Shown: positions 53,384 to 62,801, counted from the first letter of the stretch. The stretch: 64,000 nt of DNA from Marinobacter sp. F4216 (GCF_019931195.1 NZ_JAIOUO010000003.1:558001-622000), one strand, 5' to 3'. The notes: generated by a model not told the origin, from the letters alone. Made by a program: numbers and translations.

Positions 53384-54292
53384 ATGATCGTACGTGATCG
53401 CCCCGGTGCCCTGGCACTGATGCTGGCCTGGAAAGGGTCTGTTGTTCCTCACATTTTGCCGCACATTCTTCTGACCGCAGCGTTTGCGTTCATCGTTACC
53501 TGGTTCTCCCGCCATGACCACCTCGGTGGCATTGTCGAATACACACTGCTGCCATTCACCATCATCGGTATTGCCCTGTCCATCTTTCTGAGCGTACGAA
53601 ATACCGCCACGTACGATCGCTGGTGGGAGGCACGAAAGCATTGGGGCAATATGGTCACTGAGATCCGGAGCCTGGCCAGAGCGGCTGGCATTTACCTTCA
53701 GAAGGAGCCGCGACGGGAGCTACTGATAAGAAGCCTGGCGCACGTCCACCTGCTGCGGGGCCAGCTGCGCGGCGAAGATATCAGCGCCGATCTGCCGGCA
53801 TCGTTGTCACCAGACTTGATAAAACACGCCTTGAACACCCGCAATCCGGCGGAGTTCATGCTTCAGAGAGCCGGAGACATCGTCGCCACAGCACACAAGG
53901 CAGGCGATGTGGACTCGGTGGCAGCCGCCTCGCTGGACAAGCACCTGCATGGTCTGGCCAGCATCCAGGCAGCGTCAGAACGAATCGCGAACACGCCAAT
54001 GCCTTTCGCCTATACCCTGCTGGTACACCGTACCGCTTATATCTACTGTTACCTGCTGCCGTTCGGTCTGGTGGATGCTGCTGGCTGGTTTACGCCGGTT
54101 TTCACTGCAATTGTGGCCTACACCTTCTTTGGGTTGGATCGCCTGTCAGAACAGCTTGAGTTTCCATTCGGCCGTGAAGCCAATGATCTACCGCTGGATT
54201 CCCTCTGCCGGGTACATGACATCAGCGTTGCTGAAGCCCTGGGTGACACCGCACCCGAGCCTATGCAGCCAGTGGATTATTTATTGCAGTAG
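53384..54292 (+). CDS. Bestrophin-family anion channel protein
   Basis: 302 residues. Bestrophin features: two hydrophobic helices early (HILLTAAFAFIVTWF, LPFTIIGIALSIFLSVRN), the conserved TYDRWWEARKHWGNMV and two helices later, then FFGLDRLSEQLEFPFGREANDLPLDSLC, which is a family hallmark. Bacterial homologues are anion or cation channels. No partner gene is evident. Confidence 0.9.
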   Translation: MIVRDRPGALALMLAWKGSVVPHILPHILLTAAFAFIVTWFSRHDHLGGIVEYTLLPFTIIGIALSIFLSVRNTATYDRWWEARKHWGNMVTEIRSLARAAGIYLQKEPRRELLIRSLAHVHLLRGQLRGEDISADLPASLSPDLIKHALNTRNPAEFMLQRAGDIVATAHKAGDVDSVAAASLDKHLHGLASIQAASERIANTPMPFAYTLLVHRTAYIYCYLLPFGLVDAAGWFTPVFTAIVAYTFFGLDRLSEQLEFPFGREANDLPLDSLCRVHDISVAEALGDTAPEPMQPVDYLLQ

Positions 54293-54300
54293 AGCGGCGC

Positions 54301-54400
54301 CTGACACGTCAGCGCTGACGCCGATCTTTATAGGGAATGCCGGATCCTGATAAGGACAGATTAATCCGTCAGAGATAATACCCATCTGACGGTCCGTCAG
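54301..54400. repeat. Cluster of CTGACG/CGTCAG inverted repeats between convergent genes
   Basis: Contains a 14-base palindrome CGTCAGCGCTGACG (54307-54320), CCGTCAG at 54366-54372, and CTGACGG-T-CCGTCAG at 54386-54400. The CGTCAG half-sites occur at least five times in 100 bases. No T run follows, so they are not plain terminators. They could be a protein-binding cluster or structured mRNA 3' ends. Confidence 0.6.
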
Positions 54401-54435
54401 GACTTTTGACGTTCGCTGAACACGGGCAACCTAGC

Positions 54436-54870
54436 CTAGAGCCGCTCAATCGCCTTGAGCAGGGACCGGAAAGCCTTGGTGAAGCTGCGCTCAGCCACCC
54501 GGTCCATCACCCGGCCAAGCAATGGAACCTTCACATGTCCTTCAGAAATCCAGATTACCCGAGTTTTGTCACCTTCCGGCTGTAAAACGATTTCCCCTCG
54601 TGTGTGATCAACGGAGAACGGCTTCGATTGTTCGATGCGATAGTCCATTCTACTGGGCCGATCGAACCGGATAATGCGCTCGGTCAATTCAAGCTTACCC
54701 GCGCCAATAATCCGCAGGGCTCCGGTGCCATTTTTCTCATCCTGGCCTTCTTCCACCAGCACCGATTTGCCCACCCCCGGAAACCGCTCATAGCGAGCGT
54801 GATCGGAGATAGCCTCAAACACCGTGTCGATATCCCTGGCCAGCACCTGCTCTACATGAATGCGAAACAT
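54436..54870 (-). CDS. SRPBCC (START/PYR-like) family protein
   Basis: 144 residues, AGGAGA before the ATG. The polyketide-cyclase/coenzyme-Q-binding COQ10-like beta-strand pattern starts RIHVEQVLARDIDTVFEAISDHARYERFPG and ends with a long C-terminal helix. A cavity-forming fold that binds hydrophobic small molecules. Likely soluble, function unknown. Convergent with the bestrophin gene. Confidence 0.85.
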   Translation of the reverse strand: MFRIHVEQVLARDIDTVFEAISDHARYERFPGVGKSVLVEEGQDEKNGTGALRIIGAGKLELTERIIRFDRPSRMDYRIEQSKPFSVDHTRGEIVLQPEGDKTRVIWISEGHVKVPLLGRVMDRVAERSFTKAFRSLLKAIERL

Positions 54871-54984
54871 AAGCTCTCCTCAATTTCGATCCTGCTATCA
54901 CTTCGGGTCAGCCGAAAACAATCGCATATTTAAAGCATGCTAGGATGCTCTTTCACAATCGCAGATAAGGAAAGCTCAAGGAAG

Positions 54985-55731
54985 ATGAATAACAACTATA
55001 AGATTGCCCTTCTGATCGACTGTGACAATGTCAGCCATCAGTCTATCGAAGGAGTGCTTCAGGAGCTTGCCAAGTACGGTGCTGTCAATGTTCGCCATGC
55101 CCATGGAAACTGGAATGGTCCGCAACTGAGCGGCTGGATTGAAAAACTGCACGCTAATGCCATCCGGCCAGTTCAGCAATTTGCCTACACTACCGGCAAA
55201 AACGCCACCGATGCATCAATGATCATCGACGCCATGGATTTGCTCTACAGTGGAAACGTAGATGCCTTCGCGCTCATGACGAGTGACTCCGACTTTACTC
55301 CGTTAGTCATGCGCATTCTTGAAGCTGGTCTTCCGGTCTTCGGCTTCGGCGAGCGCAAGACCCCGATGCCATTTGTGAATGCCTGCTCTCAGTTCATTTA
55401 CACAGAGAATTTGCGCGAAGACAGCGAGGAACTTGAGAATCTCAACGACGGGGCAACTCCCAAGCCAACTGTTGAAAAAAAGCGAGGACGCAACGAACTA
55501 CGGGGCGATTCTGTCTTGGTAAGAACTTTTAGAACGGCTGTAGAACAAACTGCTGATGATGATGGCTGGGCACATCTCGGCAAAGTGGGTCAGTACATTT
55601 CGAATAACAGCTCCTTTTCCCCAGTGAACTACGGATATAAAAAATTGAGCGACCTCATCCGCGCCAGTGAATTGTTCGAGATGAGCGTTCGAGACAAGAA
55701 CGTGTTTTACATCAAGAGCCCCGAGAAATAG
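54985..55731 (+). CDS. NYN-domain nuclease-like protein with C-terminal OST-HTH/LOTUS domain
   Basis: 248 residues from the ATG giving MNNNYKIALLIDCDN, with AAGGAAG just upstream. NYN (PIN-like) acidic residues lie in LLIDCDN, KNATDASMIIDAMDLL and MTSDSDFTPLVMRI, arranged as in LabA/PF01936 proteins. After a basic linker (EKKRGRNELRG) a C-terminal region (DDGWAHLGKVGQYISNNSS...YGYKKLSDLIRASELFEM) is an OST-HTH/LOTUS fold, which binds RNA. Together they suggest an RNase directed to structured RNA. Family members in bacteria are poorly studied. Confidence 0.85.
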   Translation: MNNNYKIALLIDCDNVSHQSIEGVLQELAKYGAVNVRHAHGNWNGPQLSGWIEKLHANAIRPVQQFAYTTGKNATDASMIIDAMDLLYSGNVDAFALMTSDSDFTPLVMRILEAGLPVFGFGERKTPMPFVNACSQFIYTENLREDSEELENLNDGATPKPTVEKKRGRNELRGDSVLVRTFRTAVEQTADDDGWAHLGKVGQYISNNSSFSPVNYGYKKLSDLIRASELFEMSVRDKNVFYIKSPEK

Positions 55732-55817
55732 TTCAGTCCAGGCGTTTCCCAGTTGGGCAGGTGTAATATTTGAGAAATGAATTTTCCAGATAAACGCTTC
55801 ACCAACGAGCCCGATTC

Positions 55818-56810
55818 ATGACCATCGACCGTGAACGCCTCGCGGCCCTCGCCGCGGAACCCCATTTCTACCGGGGCAAGTATCGAAATCGGGAGCGGGT
55901 GCCCCGCCGTGGCCTGGGGGATCTCCTGCGCTGGCAAATGGCACCGGGTCGCCGCTTCCCGAAGGGTAAACGCTACACGCTGCTGCGGCCGGATGGTCAC
56001 TTGCTGATAGACCCGCCGGCACAGCCACAGCTGGTCTGGCTGGGGCATGCCTCATTCCTGTTTCAGTATCGGGGCCTGAACGTTTTGACCGACCCGGTGT
56101 TATCAGAGCGCGCCAGTCCCTTCCGACTGGTCGGTCCTAAGCGTTACACCCCGCCTGCCCTGACGGTATCGGAAATGCCACCGATCCACCTGGTACTGAT
56201 TTCCCACAATCACTACGACCATCTCGACGAAGCAACGGTGCGCCAGTTGCACCGACGGTTCGGAGATAAGCTTCGCTTCTGCATTCCCATGGGCCTTCGG
56301 CGCTGGTTCGAAAAGCGTGGCATCCACAACCTGGTGGAACTGGACTGGTGGCAGTCGGCATCCCTTTCCGCCAACAACGAAGTGTTCTGCCTGCCCGCCC
56401 AGCACTTCAGCGGGCGAACCGCAACCGACACAAACACCTCGCTCTGGTGCAGCTGGCTCCTGGACATGGATAGCTTCCGGTTCTATTTCGGCGGTGATAC
56501 CGGTTACGGAAGGGTGTTTCAGGACATTGGCGAACTGTTTGCGCCCATTGATCTGGCGCTTCTTCCCATCGGCGCGTATGACCCGCGCTGGTTCATGGCC
56601 CCGGTGCACGTAGCGCCGGAGGAAGCCGTCAAAATTCACCAGGACATCGGCGCCCGCCAGTCAGTTGCCATGCACTGGGGCACCTTCGTGCTGACCGATG
56701 AACCGATGGACGAACCACCGCGGCGACTGCGGATGGCGCTGGAAAACCAAGGCCTCGGCGAGTCGGTGTTCCGGGTGATGCAGCATGGTGAGGTGTGGTC
56801 TCCGTCATGA
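55818..56810 (+). CDS. Metallo-beta-lactamase-fold hydrolase (UlaG/NAPE-PLD type)
   Basis: 330 residues. The zinc-binding pattern is LISHNHYDHLDE, with further ligands in LPAQHFSG, YFGGDTGYG and AMHWGTF. The start VWLGHASFLFQYRGLNVLTDPVLSERASP is typical of NAPE-PLD-like phosphodiesterases. An ATG shortly after a weak ribosome binding site begins MTIDRERLAALAAEPHF. It may act on phospholipid-like or N-acylethanolamine-type substrates; unproven. Confidence 0.88.
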   Translation: MTIDRERLAALAAEPHFYRGKYRNRERVPRRGLGDLLRWQMAPGRRFPKGKRYTLLRPDGHLLIDPPAQPQLVWLGHASFLFQYRGLNVLTDPVLSERASPFRLVGPKRYTPPALTVSEMPPIHLVLISHNHYDHLDEATVRQLHRRFGDKLRFCIPMGLRRWFEKRGIHNLVELDWWQSASLSANNEVFCLPAQHFSGRTATDTNTSLWCSWLLDMDSFRFYFGGDTGYGRVFQDIGELFAPIDLALLPIGAYDPRWFMAPVHVAPEEAVKIHQDIGARQSVAMHWGTFVLTDEPMDEPPRRLRMALENQGLGESVFRVMQHGEVWSPS

Positions 56811-56932
56811 GTCCTGTCGATACCAGATCGGCGTGGCCTGCGACTGTGGCTCGCTATCACGCCCAGGCCAGAGTTACGATAATGATAACTTGAGGATGAA
56901 GGATTTCGCGGGCAATGGAGGCAACTGAAGCA

Positions 56933-57427
56933 ATGAAACACAATCGGACAAGGAAGGTATGGCTGCTTGCCGTTGCCGCGATGGGGGTGTCCGGATGCAT
57001 GGACGCCAACAACGCCCATTTCGGCATTGAGAACATGCCTTCAAACTTCAGCAGCGAAGGGGAGCGCCTTTATTTCACCGGCACATCGAGTTCCGGTGAG
57101 CGGATCATCCCGGTTGGTGGGCACCATCACATGCAGATGCACGGAGGCAGTTGTGCCACCTGTCACGGTGCTGACAAAGAAGGCGGCGCGATCATGTGGC
57201 CACGGTTCTGGGTTGTGGCTCCGGCGTTAACTCATGGGGCATTAGAGAAAGAGCACAACGACGGCCACGACCATGCATCCTACGACGAATCATCGCTTAA
57301 AAGCGCCATCGTGAAAGGCATTGGTCCAGATGGAAAGCCACTGCACGATACGATGCCACGGTGGCGAATGTCGGAAGAAAGCCTGGATGCGCTGGTTCAC
57401 TACCTGCTTGGTGGACACTCTCACTAA
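56933..57427 (+). CDS. Lipoprotein-type monohaem cytochrome c with His-rich segments
   Basis: 165 residues from ATG 56933 (an ATG six codons upstream is the alternative). Lipobox VSGC with cysteine 22 marks it as a lipoprotein. One haem c motif CATCH is at about residue 72-76; a likely axial methionine is in HDTMPRWRMS. Histidine-rich stretches GGHHHMQMHGG, EKEHNDGHDHASYD and GGHSH surround the haem and could bind metal ions. Exported, attached to the membrane; probable electron carrier. Confidence 0.85.
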   Translation: MKHNRTRKVWLLAVAAMGVSGCMDANNAHFGIENMPSNFSSEGERLYFTGTSSSGERIIPVGGHHHMQMHGGSCATCHGADKEGGAIMWPRFWVVAPALTHGALEKEHNDGHDHASYDESSLKSAIVKGIGPDGKPLHDTMPRWRMSEESLDALVHYLLGGHSH

Positions 57428-57501
57428 GCCGCAGGGTGAGAGTGCAGACAAACCAGCATCAGAACGGAACTGGCGCGGCGGGTCCAAGGAATCAAAAGAG
57501 A

Positions 57502-57957
57502 TCAAACCGCCAGTTCGATAATCTCTCCCACCACCCCCTCCTCGCTCACTGCCAGCCGCCCCACCGTGATCGGCAGGGTGAAACGCCGTGGCCCGGCACC
57601 ACCGGGGTTGAAGTACAGCACATCGCCGACCCATTCATTGCGGGGCTTGTGGGAATGGCCGGCGATCACCACCCGGAATCGGCCTTGCGGATCGAAATCT
57701 AGGCTTTTGACGTCGTGGAGCAGGTAGAAGGCGTGGCCGAGGAATTCCAGTTCCTGAACATCGGGCAGCTCCGACGCACGGCCGGTTTTATCGATATTGC
57801 CGCGAATGGCAATCACCGGGGCGATGGCCTCCAGCGCGTCCAGAACCTCGTCCCGCCCGACGTCACCGGCGTGCAGGATCAGCTCCGAGCCTTTCAGTGC
57901 CTCGAGGGCTTCGGGGCGCATTTTGCTGTGGGTGTCTGCGATGACGCCGATGAGCAT
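57502..57957 (-). CDS. Metallophosphoesterase, YfcE/MJ0936 type
   Basis: 151 residues, with GAAGGGG seven bases before the ATG. Calcineurin-like motifs: GVIADTHSK, LHAGDVG, IRGNIDK, AGHSHKP and NPGGAG, giving two metal sites. YfcE-like proteins are phosphodiesterases on model substrates. A 19-base gap separates it from the SlyD-like gene transcribed in the same direction, so the two are likely cotranscribed. Confidence 0.93.
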   Translation of the reverse strand: MLIGVIADTHSKMRPEALEALKGSELILHAGDVGRDEVLDALEAIAPVIAIRGNIDKTGRASELPDVQELEFLGHAFYLLHDVKSLDFDPQGRFRVVIAGHSHKPRNEWVGDVLYFNPGGAGPRRFTLPITVGRLAVSEEGVVGEIIELAV

Positions 57958-57976
57958 GCCTGCGCCCCTTCATCTC

Positions 57977-58459
57977 TCAGTGGTGATGACCACCCGGCCC
58001 ATGGGCGTGGCCGTGGGCGATCTCTTCGGGATCAGCATCGCGGACGTCGATGATCTCAATATCGAAGGTCAGGGTTTTGCCGGCCATCGGATGGTTGGTG
58101 TCGACATCGGCAAACTTGTGGCCGACCTTGGCGACGACCACATGGCGCGGGCCCTGCTCAGTTTGCACCTGGGCAATCATGCCCGGCTTCCAGCGCTTGG
58201 CGCCCATCAGATGCTTGATGGGCACGCGCTGAATGGCACCTTCCTTGCGCGGACCGTAGGCTTTGTCCGGGGTGACGGTAACGCTGAAGGTATCCCCGGC
58301 ATCACGGCCTTCAATAGCCTCTTCCACCCCCGGGATAACGCCGCCGTGGCCATGGAGGTAGGCGTTGGGTTCACCACCGTGGGAGTCTTCAATGGCGTTG
58401 CCCTGTTCATCACGAACACTGTAGTGAAACAAGACCACCTGATTCTTTTCGATTGGCAT
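57977..58459 (-). CDS. FKBP-type peptidyl-prolyl isomerase, SlyD-like
   Basis: 160 residues from MPIEKNQVVLFHYSVRDEQGNA. The FKBP core with an inserted-in-flap chaperone domain (SVTVTPDKAYGPRKEGAIQRVP, MAGKTLTFDIEIIDV) and a His-rich tail GHAHGPGGHHH that can bind nickel or zinc, as in SlyD. Folds proline-limited proteins and may carry metal for maturation. The tail is shorter than that of E. coli SlyD. Confidence 0.9.
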   Translation of the reverse strand: MPIEKNQVVLFHYSVRDEQGNAIEDSHGGEPNAYLHGHGGVIPGVEEAIEGRDAGDTFSVTVTPDKAYGPRKEGAIQRVPIKHLMGAKRWKPGMIAQVQTEQGPRHVVVAKVGHKFADVDTNHPMAGKTLTFDIEIIDVRDADPEEIAHGHAHGPGGHHH

Positions 58460-58538
58460 AAATGTTCTCTGCAACGGTTGAAAGTACGCCATTATAGCCA
58501 GCAGTAGCGCTGACTGCAGGAGCAAAAAAAGATACTAC

Positions 58539-59321
58539 CTACCCCTGCCAATACGCCTTGCTGCGCTCATCCATCGGAAAGAAATGCTCGATCCGCAAAT
58601 TCTGGGCGGTGACATCCAGAGGCGTACCGATGGTTGCGATGGTGGAAAAGATATTGAGCTGCTGATCCCCAAGATTCAGGGTAAAGGGAATTGCCGGGTA
58701 GTCCAGGTGTTCCACCACATGGTTTTTCCAGTGTTGCGGGACGCCGGGCACCGTCAGGGCCTGGTCCAGCAACCGGTTGGGCTGGTCCCGGAAGGGGCCG
58801 GCGAGGTGCTCATGGTAGACCCGCTGCAACATGTGGCAGGCGATGTTCTCCCAGTCGCCCACGAAGGGCTTGATGCCCGCTTCATCAAGCAACGCCAACA
58901 GAAAATTTGGCCTTGCCGGCAACTGAGCGCCCAGCTGCACCATTCTTAACATCAAAGCCTGCATGGCCTCGTTGGCCATCACCAGATTGTACTCGTGGTC
59001 GAACACCACCGCCGGGTATGGCAGGTGCCCCTTCAGCAGGTGCTCAAGGGCCTCCCTGATCATGGCCATGCCAGGCGCGCTCAGATCCTGATGGGAGTAA
59101 ACCTGGCTGTAACCCGCCGCCGACAGCAGCCGGTTGGTCCCGGCCAGATCCGTTTTCAGCATTTGCGCCAGATGCAGCACCATGCCTTTGCTGGGCTGGC
59201 TGCGGCCGGTTTCCAGAAAACTGATGTGCTTCGCCGACACCTCGCACGCCAGGGCAAAATCCATCTGGCTCAGGCGTTTCCCCTGCCGCATTTCTCTGAA
59301 CAACGTACCGAAGGCGCTCAT
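58539..59321 (-). CDS. XRE-family regulator with MmyB-like ligand-binding domain
   Basis: 260 residues, AGGAAA before the ATG. HTH in the first 60 residues (FREMRQGKRLSQMDFALACEVSAKHISFLETGRSQPS), then an MmyB-type ligand-binding region (YPAVVFDHEYNLVMANEAMQAL, FNIFSTIATIG-like QLNIFSTIATIGTPLDVTAQ). MmyB-like proteins bind a fatty acid or small hydrophobic ligand. Divergent from the membrane gene at 59472, its likely target. Confidence 0.9.
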   Translation of the reverse strand: MSAFGTLFREMRQGKRLSQMDFALACEVSAKHISFLETGRSQPSKGMVLHLAQMLKTDLAGTNRLLSAAGYSQVYSHQDLSAPGMAMIREALEHLLKGHLPYPAVVFDHEYNLVMANEAMQALMLRMVQLGAQLPARPNFLLALLDEAGIKPFVGDWENIACHMLQRVYHEHLAGPFRDQPNRLLDQALTVPGVPQHWKNHVVEHLDYPAIPFTLNLGDQQLNIFSTIATIGTPLDVTAQNLRIEHFFPMDERSKAYWQG

Positions 59322-59471
59322 TGGGTTTCCTGTTTATTCCGAGTATTCCGTCATTATTGCTGTCGAGAGTAAGGCGCACCATTACCTCACAGGTAATTGA
59401 GCCTATCACCGCCCGGGTAGAAGCTTTGTAGCGTAGTCCCAAACATTGCGAAATCCGATTGAGGTGACCCT

Positions 59472-59879
59472 ATGAAAAACTTCATCCGCCAATTCAGTCT
59501 GAAACAAATCATCCTGAGCGATATTTTCCTCTCCACGCCCCTGGCGCTGGCCCTTATTCTGGCTGCTGAGCCCATCGCCCATTGGGCGGGCGGCCCCGGC
59601 GCCACCTTCTACCTCGTGGTCGGTGTTGTGATGCTGCTGTGGTGCGTGGATATGGCCGCCATGGCCATGAATACACGGTGGCGGGAGAAATACTACAACC
59701 TGATGATTGCTGTGGATGTGACCTGGGCTCTGGTGGCCCTGGGACTGATGGTGTGGTTTGCCCCAACTCTGCAGCCGCTGGGCTGGGTACTGTTCGCCCT
59801 GAACGTACTGGTACCGCTGGACATGGCGTGGATGAAACGGGTTGCCGCCAGCAAGCCGCAGCAGCCTGCCTTCAGTTAG
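59472..59879 (+). CDS. Four-helix membrane protein divergent from an XRE regulator
   Basis: 135 residues, GAGGT before the ATG. Four hydrophobic stretches (LSTPLALALILAAEPIAHW, TFYLVVGVVMLLWCVDMAAM, LMIAVDVTWALVALGLMVWF, LGWVLFALNVLVPLDMAW) with short loops. I do not recognise a family. The 150-base divergent region suggests control by the XRE regulator. Confidence 0.75.
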   Translation: MKNFIRQFSLKQIILSDIFLSTPLALALILAAEPIAHWAGGPGATFYLVVGVVMLLWCVDMAAMAMNTRWREKYYNLMIAVDVTWALVALGLMVWFAPTLQPLGWVLFALNVLVPLDMAWMKRVAASKPQQPAFS

Positions 59880-59972
59880 GAGCACGCTCTCCCGGCTGTT
59901 CGTGTGTGGCTGCGCGAACCCCGCCGGACACACTTTCCAAACGGCCCGCCTGCCCCCTGGCGGGTCAAACCT

Positions 59973-61736
59973 TTAATACGCCTTTCGATAATTGCCCTGA
60001 TAATCAAACATCCGTTCCTGCACCTGCCAGTAATGCTTCTGCTTGCGGGCAATCACAAAATCCGGTGCCGACAACAAAGCCTGCAGCTCCAGAACTTCCT
60101 CCGCCTTGCTGAACTCTTTCGGCACCTGGCTGTTGGCGAAACGACGCCCGAACAGTTTGTTAAACACGGTGCGCTGTGCCGGTTTGCTGAAATCAAACGA
60201 CTCGCTAAGTTCTTCTCCGTCCTCGCCGTGGTAGGTGATCTTCAACTTGCTGCCAGCGACACCCAGAGTAATGCCCGCGCAGCGGATCACCATGGCGTTC
60301 TTGAGTTTCAGGGCGTCACGCAGTTGATCGTCCGGGTCGATGATGGCCTGGTGGCACTGGTGGCAGTTGCGGGCCGCGATGTCATTCTCGCCGCCGCAGT
60401 GGGGGCACTCCTTGAAGCGAAAACGGTAATCGCACTGTTCCGGGCGCTGCTTCTGCCCTGCAGCCCCCTCCTCTTCCGCAGGCTCCAACAGGCCCTGGCA
60501 GCGACGCCCGTAGTGTTCGATCACCCGGCCGTCGCTGTCGGTCTTGCCCCAGAAGATGTTGGCAAAGCCACAGCCCGGGCAGAACACCTGCACCGGCTCG
60601 CTGTCCGGATTTGGTTTCGGCTCCCCCACCTCCGGATGATGCAGGTTCACACTGTTGCCCGCGTAATCAATCACCAGGCAATCCTGCTTGCCATCGTCCA
60701 GACGAAGGCCGCGGCCCACGATCTGCTGATACAGGCTGACCGACTGGGTGGGGCGAAGAATGGCGATAAAGTCCACGTGGGGCGCATCGAAGCCGGTGGT
60801 GAGCACGGACACATTCACCAGATACTTCAACTGCCGCTGTTTGAAGCGCTGGATCAGAAAATCCCGATCTTTCAGATCGGTGGCGCCAGTTACCAGGGCG
60901 GTCTGATGCTCCGGCAGATAGCCGGTGATCTCCCGGGCATGCTCCACCGTGGCCGCAAAGATCATCACCCCCTGGCGTTCGGCGGCCAGTTCCATCACCT
61001 GCTCGATGATAGCGCGGGTGACCCGCTTGTGTTTGCTCAGCAGCTGGTTAACGTCCTTCTCGGCATACTCGCCAAAGCGGTCCTGAGCCAGCGCGGAGAA
61101 GTCGTATTGCGCCACCGCCGCGTTCACCAGCTCGGGTTTTGTGAGATAGCCCCGGTTGATCATGTAGCTCAGCGGCAGTTCATAAATGCAGTGCAAAAAG
61201 GGCTTGTCTTCTTCGCTGCGAACAAAGCCCCGGTAGTGATAGCGATAGATCCAGCCCATGGCCAGCCGGTATGGCGTGGCGGTGAGCCCGAGTACTTTAA
61301 GGGCATCATTCTGTTGCCGCAGCAGCTCGATGATCCGTTGGTACTGACTGGTGTCCTCACCACTGACCCGATGGCACTCATCGATGATCACCAGCGAGTA
61401 TTCATCCCGGAACTGATCCAAGTTCGCCGCCACGGACTGCACACTGGCAAAGGTGACCTGGTGCCGGCTTTCCTTGCGCTTCAGCCCGGCGGAGAAGATG
61501 CCACCGGCTAAACCGTAACTCTCGTATTTGGCGTGGTTCTGCTCCACCAGCTCCTTGACGTGAGTCAGCACCAGAATCTTGCGCCGGGCAAGGCGGGCGA
61601 GCTCGGCAATGACCAGGCTTTTTCCTGCGCCGGTTGGCAGCACGATGACGGCAGACTCATCGGATTGGAGGAAGTGCCTGAGCGTAGCTTCGACGGCTTC
61701 TTGCTGGTAGGGACGGAGTTTGAAGTGGGCGTTCAT
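59973..61736 (-). CDS. radD: DEAD/DEAH-box helicase, RadD type
   Basis: 587 residues from [19 protein letters not shown]. Superfamily 2 motifs: Q-tip [11 protein letters not shown], Walker [13 protein letters not shown] (VIIDECHR), motif III LGLTATP and motif [10 protein letters not shown]. Zinc-finger-like cysteines are in [20 protein letters not shown] and NCHQCH. RadD helps recombination-dependent DNA repair in E. coli. No strong ribosome binding site. A fragment alike in the first ~22 residues lies at 63500-63567. Confidence 0.92.
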   Translation of the reverse strand: MNAHFKLRPYQQEAVEATLRHFLQSDESAVIVLPTGAGKSLVIAELARLARRKILVLTHVKELVEQNHAKYESYGLAGGIFSAGLKRKESRHQVTFASVQSVAANLDQFRDEYSLVIIDECHRVSGEDTSQYQRIIELLRQQNDALKVLGLTATPYRLAMGWIYRYHYRGFVRSEEDKPFLHCIYELPLSYMINRGYLTKPELVNAAVAQYDFSALAQDRFGEYAEKDVNQLLSKHKRVTRAIIEQVMELAAERQGVMIFAATVEHAREITGYLPEHQTALVTGATDLKDRDFLIQRFKQRQLKYLVNVSVLTTGFDAPHVDFIAILRPTQSVSLYQQIVGRGLRLDDGKQDCLVIDYAGNSVNLHHPEVGEPKPNPDSEPVQVFCPGCGFANIFWGKTDSDGRVIEHYGRRCQGLLEPAEEEGAAGQKQRPEQCDYRFRFKECPHCGGENDIAARNCHQCHQAIIDPDDQLRDALKLKNAMVIRCAGITLGVAGSKLKITYHGEDGEELSESFDFSKPAQRTVFNKLFGRRFANSQVPKEFSKAEEVLELQALLSAPDFVIARKQKHYWQVQERMFDYQGNYRKAY

Positions 61737-61833
61737 TTGCAGAGCTAAATCGCTATCCGGATGAAAAGGCGGCCATACTAGCAAAAACCGGTGCCATTAC
61801 CGGTGCGCCCCCATAAATCCGGCGCAGGCATCA

Positions 61834-62688
61834 TCAGGAACGGCGCGGGTCGCGCGTCTCTTCATTAAGCCAGGTACCACAGTGTTTGCAATATTTGGCG
61901 TCGACTTCATGTCGATGTTTACCGCATCCCGGGCAGGCTTCATCAGAGTAACGCTCCTCACGCAGGGCGCGAATCACTTCCGCGGAAAACACCCCAACGG
62001 GAAGCGCAATGATCGAGTAACCCGTCAGCATGATCATCATGGAAATGAACTGACCCAAGGCCGTCACCGGCGCTATATCGCCATAGCCCACGGTTGTCAG
62101 TGTCACGATTCCCCAATAGATCGATGTGGGAATACTGGTGAAACCTGCCTCAGCCGGCTCGATCAGATAGAGCAAAGAAGAGAAGATGGTCACGACTATC
62201 AGCACAGCAAACAGAAAAAGCAGGATCTGGTGCCGGCTGCGAATCAAGGCATCCAGCAGCAGGCGGCCCTCGCCAACTACTGTCATCATTTCCAGTACCC
62301 GGAACAGACGCAGAGTCCGAAGCAGACGCACTACGACGAGAGTCTGCGCACCTGGAAACAACAGCGCCAGCCAGGTAGGTAAGACGGCCAGGACATCGAT
62401 AACACCGAAAAAGCTCTTCAGGTAAAGCTTCGGTTTCTCCAGGCAATAGATGCGCAGAGCCAGCTCAACGGTGAAGAGCAGCGTTATGCCCCACTCCACA
62501 CCATAAAAAATCTCACCGAAGCGGGCGTGATATTCCGGGACACTGTCCAGGAGGATAATCCCGACACTGAGGAATATCAGGAACGCCAAAAAAATATCAA
62601 AGCCCTTGGCCAAGCGGGTATCGGATTCGAAAATGACCTGAAACAGGCGGGTTTTAATTCCCAGACCACCAGGCTTTATCGTCGCCAT
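61834..62688 (-). CDS. Voltage-gated-type potassium channel with C-terminal zinc ribbon
   Basis: 284 residues, GAGGGAG five bases before the ATG. Six hydrophobic segments with an S4-like helix bearing positively charged residues every third position (VVVRLLRTLRLFRVLEMM), and a selectivity filter TLTTVGYGD for K+. The C-terminus adds a Cys4 zinc ribbon (CPGCGKHRHEVDAKYCKHCG). Inward or outward K+ current across the inner membrane. The zinc ribbon is an uncommon addition. Confidence 0.93.
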   Translation of the reverse strand: MATIKPGGLGIKTRLFQVIFESDTRLAKGFDIFLAFLIFLSVGIILLDSVPEYHARFGEIFYGVEWGITLLFTVELALRIYCLEKPKLYLKSFFGVIDVLAVLPTWLALLFPGAQTLVVVRLLRTLRLFRVLEMMTVVGEGRLLLDALIRSRHQILLFLFAVLIVVTIFSSLLYLIEPAEAGFTSIPTSIYWGIVTLTTVGYGDIAPVTALGQFISMMIMLTGYSIIALPVGVFSAEVIRALREERYSDEACPGCGKHRHEVDAKYCKHCGTWLNEETRDPRRS

Positions 62689-62801
62689 CCAAGCTCCCTC
62701 GCCAGGCGTCTCCGAAAATCGAACATCCTCCGATTACGTTTAACTCAGGGCCACTCATTCTGCAAATCACCCTCTCACGATCGGCAGTCCGTTCTGCATC
62801 A

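Noticed and set aside
59904-61511. Long plus-strand frame opposite radD (535 codons)
   Set aside because: Pure antisense shadow of a clearly recognisable RadD gene; the translation shows no domain and no ribosome binding site.
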